Shown here: positions 59,103 to 64,000 of the stretch, piece by piece
Numbering within the stretch: the stretch's first letter is position 1
How the letters are laid out: every line of letters begins with the position of its first letter
Assembly (NCBI RefSeq): GCF_000208865.1
Contig: NC_018391.1
Coordinates: 682,001 to 746,000 of the forward strand
From: Neospora caninum Liverpool
Lineage: Eukaryota > Apicomplexa > Conoidasida > Eucoccidiorida > Sarcocystidae
Length of the DNA: 64,000 nt
Reading direction: 5' to 3'
Notes under the pieces: generated by a model
The model's input: the letters and a program-made list of their open reading frames with translations, nothing else
What the model was told of the DNA's origin: nothing
The model's database searches: none
Translations under genes and position numbers: made by a program

Positions 59103-62100
59103 ATACATATGGAGATATATGCGTACCATCAGTGCATGTTCTAATATGTGGCTCTGGTGAAAACCTGAGGGATACCGTTTTCCACGTGTTTTCAAAAACA
59201 GCGAGATGGGAATTTTTACTGTCGTGAAGCTAGAAAGAGGACAACGCACACACAGACCTTCACAGCCACATCACCAGGACTTGGCGATACAGATATCCAC
59301 ACAAATCAGGAGATCTCAACCGCTTAAGGAGACGAGGTTGAGGAGAGCTTTACCTGTTCAGCAGATTCGGCTTCGAACAGCTCTTTGTTCTCAAGTGCTT
59401 CCTCCTCGGCTTCGCCTGCTTCTCGCTCCATCAAAGCGAGGAACTGCGAGGCAAACCAGAGCGATCGTCTCTCACTCTTTTGCAGGCGCGTCTCCAGTCG
59501 TCGTGCCTGCACGAGAAGTCGCCCAACAAACACCCATGGTGGGGGAGGGGAGGGGGGATGGAAGGGTTAATGCATTTCTCGCAGCGAGAAACGGAGAAAC
59601 AGAATAGGTTCCTCGTTCCCGGATCCGGCGTGGACCCGCAAACGCGAGAGGCAACAAACGGAAACGCACGGAGCACGAAACTGTTCGAGGCCTGTCGCTG
59701 CGCGGCGTGTAGCATGCAACCTACGGCGTCGAGGCGCTGCGACAGTTCCATCCGGAATCCGAAAACCGACGCATGTGGAGAGACGTCCATAGAAAGGGCT
59801 CCAAACGTAACACCAAGCGGGAAGCAGAGATATAGACGTCCCTCCCATAAAACTTGTTTATATATATATATATATATATATATATGCATTATAAATATAT
59901 ATATATATAAATGTGAGTGATTGTTTTCGCCACATTCTGGTGTGTGACTAAACGCCATAGACACACTGAATGCTGACTCTTTTGTGTGCATGCGAAGGCT
60001 GGCAACCTGCGAAAATAAGGTTCGTTTCGGATGCATATCCTACAACGTCGCCGTCTCTCGCCTCCCCGTGTTCTAGGATTCTCCCTTTCTGTCGCTTCTG
60101 CCGCTGTGTCGTTGGAGTTCACTTCTCTGTCTCACCTCGTCGTGGAGGCCGTCGTTCTGTTGGTGTGCGTAGAGGAGCCTGGCCTCGAGTTCCAGTTCTC
60201 TCTGTTCCAGGCCTCTGGCAAGGTCGGCCCAGTTTGCGCGGTTTTGCAGAACGTCGAGAAGCTGCTGACTGGTCCAGAAGAGCGTCTCCCCTGCCGTGTA
60301 GGCGGGCTGTATATACAGCGCGCCGGCGGCTTCGTGGTCGGCGAAGAACGCCTCTGTCTCCTCGGTTGCTGCGTCCACGGTGGCGAGCGCTCTGTCCAGC
60401 TGTCTCTCGAGATCCGCGACGTCGCTGCTCAGCTTGTTTTCGCGCGCGACGGACTCGCGCAGAGACGCCTGCGCGGCCTCTGCCAGGAGCAGGACGAGGC
60501 TCAGCTGCGCTTCCTGGACTGCAGCTTTGCTCGGGTCTTCACTGGCGGCAACCGTCGAGGCGTCGTCACTCGCGAAGGCAGGAACCGCGCCTGCCTTGGG
60601 GTCTCGTGCCGAAGCGGTCAGAGCCCCGCCGCTCCGCAGACGACTGTATTCGCGCTCGGCCGCCTCGGCCCGCACAACGGCGGCTTCCAGCTCGCCGCGG
60701 AGAGAGCGAACCTGCGGGGGGAACGGGAACAGCGAGAGGAGACACAGCACACGATGGAGAATCCCTCTCCGCAGGCCTTCTCGCAAGAGAAGCACGACCT
60801 CCAGACTCCCAGCTCCGGTAGGAAAGTCTGACAACGGCCTGTCAGCGTATCGGCACAGCGCGAAACTTCTCGCGGCGGTGCGATCTGTCGCGGCCACAGG
60901 ACCGCCTTTCGGTTCCGGGGAACGCGTTCTGACGCGATTCCGCCACACGAGGAATCCCGAAACTGCAGCCACCTCACAAAGCGGATCGAAACCTCTTTTT
61001 AAAATGGAGCGAAAAATGACGAGCTCAGCACACCTACGGCGGAGCCTGCCTCTCTCTTCGCTCCCCCCAGCCGTTGGATCAAGTCTCGCAGCAACAGGGA
61101 ATTGGAATCACACAAAGACGAGGCGCGTCTATCGAGCTGGGTCTACTCCGTCTGTTCCGATTTCTTCACGTTGGACTGCGCAGCGAGTGTTTGGCACCGG
61201 TCGCCACGTCTGCCTTCTCGGCAGACATCGCAGAAACGTTTGTGGTCCGGCTCACCTGTTCCTCTTTCTTGGCGAGGCGGTCCTCCAAGTCCCGTACATG
61301 CGCCTCGAGAGCCTGCGTACCCTTCTCCTGCTGCCTCTGCAGCTGCGCGAGTTTACTGACGGCGTCTTGGGCGCGTTTCTCGCAGCGGCCCTTCTCCGCC
61401 AAGAGGGCGAGGAACTCCGTGCGCGCCTTCTCGGTCTTCTCCAGCAGGTCCAGGCGCTCAGTCTCCAAGCGTTCAAGGCTTGCACGGAGAAGGCGGTTCT
61501 CTTCCAGGCACTCCGTGTGGTGCTCGTGGAGAGCTTTGTACTCTCCGCGTTGCTTGCGGAGAGCGGCCATGAATCTCTCGCCCACCTCCAGTCGCGCCTG
61601 CGCTGCGCGAAGGAGTTTCCCCGCCTCCTCGCTCCGATGCTGGAGAACCCGCGCCTCCTCCGTCTGTCTGTGCAGCTGCTGCGAGAGACTCAGCCCCACG
61701 CTCTCGGCCACCCGGGCTTTCTCGCGGGCCACGTCCAGCGACGACCTGCTCACAGCAGAGGAGGCGAGACTCAGACAAGTGGGAGATAGGTGAACAGGCG
61801 CGGGGGGGAAAAGGGTCCGAGGCCCCAGCAGCCTGCAGGCTGAAAGCGCCGCCCCCGCGTTTGGGGCTGTGCGACACCGACCGAAAGGCAGAAAACACAC
61901 CACAGACGAACAGGGACGCACATGAAAACGCGGGCAGGAGAGACGCAAAACACGGGAAAGAACACCGTAAAGAACGCAGAAAACGGCAGCCAACAAAGAG
62001 ACACGGCGACACACCAGGCTGCACATTGTCTTCTGTGTTTTTCATGGGCCTGTCAGCCCATCTCGACCGTTGTCTATGCGCGCACTTCACGCACGCCGCG

Positions 62101-63914
62101 TCGACGAATCCATACATGCAAACACAGTACCACACAAAGATACATATGCAGATGTGCGTGTCGCGTGTGCGCCTGCGGATCTGCGTGTATCGCCAGCAAA
62201 GTGGAAACATCTGCAGGGGTTGGGGGATGGGTCCTCTCGCATCTCCTTCGAGGATCCTCGGACAGGTCAGTTTTTCCGCTCCACGGGGGGGCTGCTTGGG
62301 CTCCAAAACCATAAAAGCGTGAGCCGTCTGACGAGTCGGTGGGAAAGACGGCGCCTCCCGCTTCGGCGGTTCCGCACTCACGTCAGAATGTGGACTTGCT
62401 GCTCCAGTTCGACGCATCTCTGTCTCCGCTGAGCATTCAGGCGCTTCCTGACGGCGAGCTCGCGCCGCAACGCCAAGTCGTGGGGCGGCCTGCCTCCGCG
62501 AGTCGAACTACTCGCCCTTGAGAAGAGGAGATCGTCCTCGCCGAGGCTGCTCTCCGCCAACAAATTCCGGCCTTCTGCGCTCGGCAGATTTGTGAGAGAG
62601 GCGGCACGTCGAGAAGAGTCCCCGAGAGCCCGGTCGGCGTGCGGCCCGGAGAAGCGCAGAGTCGGGGACACGTCGGGCCCCGCGGGCTCTCCTGGGGGCT
62701 CCGCCGAGGCTCCGGGCGCGCCGAGCGGGCGCGAAGAAACGTGTGTGGGAGAGTAGCCAGGCGGCCCCGTGGCCGCCTGGGACGGGGAGACAGCACACGG
62801 GGCGGGCGAAGCGAGAAGCAGCGAGATCTGCTGTCGCGCCTGAAGAAGCTCTCTGGTGTGAAGACACAGCGGAAACAGAGACGCACACGTGGTGGCCCAG
62901 ACACGCCAAAAGCCGAAGCGGCCATGACCGACACTGCGGGGGCGGGGCGGGGACTTGAATGCCAAGAAGATCGGGAAGTCGATGGGCTGCCGGCGCATTT
63001 GCGCCCGGCAAGGACACAGATCGCAGGCTTGTTTCTCGAGTTCTCTCACGGATTGCTTTGAAGGCCCAGGCGCGTGTCGCCCCAGACGAAAAGAAGCCAA
63101 GAGACGGCCGAAACGACACAGCAAGGTTCCGGTGAGCGTCGAATGCGGCCCGTCACCTTTGCTACAGTGTCTGTCTGCTCTTGGGGTGTCTTTGCCTTCG
63201 TCGGATTTCCACGCTCTCCTTACTCTCTCAGAGCTTCATTCGCGGCGTGCGCAGCCTGGAGCTTCTCCGTGAGTTCTCGGCTTCGCTCGCTCAACTCCTG
63301 TCTCAGCTCGTCCTCCCGACGCCTCTCCGGCAGCTCGCTTGCTTCCCCGTCTCGCTGCTCTGTCCCCGTCTTTGCGGGCGGAGTCTGGTCGACCTGAAGA
63401 GAGGGAGGAGAACCCGCGGACGGTTGTTGCGTCGGGCCGGCGCGAGCGGGGCGGACGTCTTGCTGAAGAGCCGCGATCTTCTCGCGGAGTCTGAGAGCAG
63501 GAAAATCAGGAACCGCGGCCGACACCACTCGCGCAATGGACAGCGCTTTCGAAAGAACCGCAACAGTTCCTTCGAGAGGGTACAACCCCGCAGACGCAGC
63601 TCTCCTCGCGAGAGTCCTGAGGTTGAACGGATCGTGGAGAAACGCCTTTTGAAGGGGCGAAGCTCGCGAAAAAAACACGCTAAGGAGACCACAAAACGGG
63701 CCCTTGGCCGGTTGATACGCAGAAACCCCCAACCGATCGAAGCTGCACTTGTCGATGGCCACGGGGAGTGCAAGGATGGAACACAGTCAAGTGGTTTTAC
63801 ACCCAGTTGCTCGACAGCCCCAGGCGTTATCCTAACCCGGGGCGCTGTCCTTTCTTCGATCCCTTACTTTTTCGTCTCTTCGCGTGCCAGCGCCAACTGC
63901 GCCTCGTGGAAGGC
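40031..63914 (-). CDS. Giant coiled-coil protein (5' end beyond window), 14 exons, over 6142 aa; candidate centrosome/spindle scaffold
   Basis: Minus-strand exons: 63914-63868, 63490-63224, 62852-62382, 61745-61256, 60711-60136, 59506-59354, 58870-55175, 54552-43748, 43426-43300, 43167-42874, 42465-42174, 41825-41556, 41240-41166, 40896-40031. Phases agree at all 13 junctions; the total of 18429 nt is exactly 6143 codons with stop. No minus-strand ATG exists between 63490 and the right edge, so the start lies outside. The visible protein is almost continuous Glu/Gln/Arg/Leu heptad coiled coil, broken by a Ser/Pro/Gly linker in the third exon, two acidic repeats in the seventh, and a disordered Ser-rich C-terminus. 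Near residue 5626 is HQNPEQKLKYTEVLKRQ, like the HQN-x-x-QKI motif of HMMR, KIF15 and phragmoplast kinesins. Size and composition fit a CEP250/rootletin-like centrosomal scaffold; a kinesin motor could lie upstream, unseen. An ATG at 58879-58877 just before the seventh exon means a two-gene split cannot be excluded. Confidence 0.82.
42895..42924 (-). other. HQN-x-x-QK motif in the giant coiled-coil protein
   Basis: Encodes HQNPEQKLKY at the end of the tenth visible exon, preceded by ESDNVMLAS and followed, across an intron, by LASERSARLRLQRD. In HMMR/RHAMM and KIF15 a very similar block (GHQN..QKI followed by K-L-K) lies near the C-terminus and serves centrosome or spindle targeting. Recognised from memory of those families, not from an alignment. 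Confidence 0.6.
43748..54552 (-). other. 10,805-nt single exon of the giant coiled-coil gene
   Basis: One uninterrupted reading frame of 3601 codons plus 2 bases, from acceptor GTGTCGCAG to donor AG/GTAAAA. Starts NEERHEALLAKNAAEQ and ends KESAQL. Almost all Glu, Arg, Gln, Leu, Ala, Lys; heptad periodicity is evident by eye (for example LQEKLRRLRGEAAELREGK). Short low-helix breaks rich in Gly, Ser and Pro occur near 52.9 kb, 50.4 kb, 48.9 kb and 46.4 kb. Open frames on the opposite strand (up to 1029 codons) are composition shadows. Confidence 0.95.
54965..55062. repeat. TA / GA microsatellite in an intron of the giant gene
   Basis: Two (TA)n runs and a (GA)n run inside the intron 54553-55174. 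Confidence 0.95.
56684..56776 (-). repeat. 27-bp in-frame repeat, TEATPRREE units
   Basis: Three to four copies of a 27-bp unit encoding TEATPRREE / TEATPRGVE / TEATPAREA. The Thr-Pro dipeptides are potential proline-directed kinase sites; the block interrupts the coiled coil. Confidence 0.9.
57418..57560 (-). repeat. 30-bp in-frame repeat, EEEARRAEIE units
   Basis: About five copies of a 30-bp unit encoding EEEARRAERE / EEEARRAEIE / EEKARLA variants. A 10-residue period does not match a 7-residue heptad, so this is more likely a charged single helix than a classical dimeric coil. Confidence 0.9.
59064..59100. repeat. (AT)n microsatellite in an intron of the giant gene
   Basis: Uninterrupted run of about 37 bp in the intron 58871-59353. 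Confidence 0.95.
59860..59910. repeat. Interrupted TA microsatellite in an intron of the giant gene
   Basis: Two TA runs separated by GCATTATAAA in the intron 59507-60135. Confidence 0.95.
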
Positions 63915-64000
63915 CTACAGCGATACGCACAGAAGATCCCGCAACGCCCAGGGTAAGGCTTTTCACTACCTTCTTAAGAGGCCCCGGCACGGCGTCACCT

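Noticed and set aside
62943..63060. Candidate exon (QSVRELEKQACDLCP) in an intron of the giant gene
   Set aside because: Joining it in the required phase creates a stop; the exon starting at 62852 fits instead.
63768..63956. Plus-strand exon-like segment (TGCCAG/CGCC ... CCAGG/GTAAGG)
   Set aside because: The opposite strand of the same bases gives a coiled-coil exon (AFHEAQLALAREETK) that joins in phase to the next exon of the giant gene; both cannot be right and the minus reading is far stronger.
1..64000. tRNA, rRNA, CRISPR arrays, transposons, viral genes
   Set aside because: Looked for by eye; no cloverleaf, direct-repeat/spacer pattern, transposase, reverse transcriptase or inverted termini recognised.

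Overview
The window reads as nuclear DNA of a coccidian apicomplexan (Toxoplasma, Hammondia or Neospora type). It is GC-rich, with small and medium GT-AG introns, start sites of the AAAATG / AAACATGG kind, very large proteins full of Ser/Pro, Glu/Lys/Arg or RS low complexity, and TA microsatellites concentrated in introns. Nothing points to a prokaryote, plasmid, phage or mobile element. I cannot name the species from this sequence. Gene models were built by hand from reading frames, splice signals and codon-phase bookkeeping: in each model the phases of neighbouring exons agree and the total length is a multiple of three.

Layout, left to right. (1) 1-1060: a 45-bp minisatellite. (2) 1061-3015: a pyrimidine-rich tract that leads into a plus-strand gene (3016-10201, 4 exons, ~2072 aa), a charged protein of unknown function with three ECTF-x-P-like motifs. 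(3) 10202-13795: non-coding, with a 41-bp tandem repeat and a C24 run. (4) 13796-19971, plus: a 7-exon, 1210-aa protein with an N-terminal ubiquitin-like domain, possibly BAG6/Scythe-like. (5) 21753-27093, minus: a 10-exon, 584-aa HIT zinc-finger protein of the ZNHIT2 type, invisible as a single ORF because all its exons are short. (6) 28274-31208, plus: a 4-exon PI31/PSMF1 proteasome regulator, head-to-head with the ZNHIT2-like gene. (7) 34114-37326, plus: a single-exon, 1070-aa RS-repeat / [14 protein letters not shown] protein. (8) 40031 to beyond the right edge, minus: one giant coiled-coil gene with 14 exons and 6142 codons in the window, including one uninterrupted 10.8-kb exon. Its 5' end lies outside.

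Functional themes (inference): ubiquitin/proteasome quality control (UBL protein, PI31), RNP or chaperone-linked assembly (ZNHIT2-like), splicing or nuclear speckles (RS protein), and a cytoskeletal or centrosomal scaffold (giant coiled coil). The giant protein carries near its C-terminus an HQN-x-x-QK motif reminiscent of HMMR/RHAMM, KIF15 and plant phragmoplast kinesins. With its size this makes a centrosome- or spindle-linked scaffold (compare the very large coccidian CEP250-type proteins) the best guess, not a proven identity. That gene is the most interesting object in the window.
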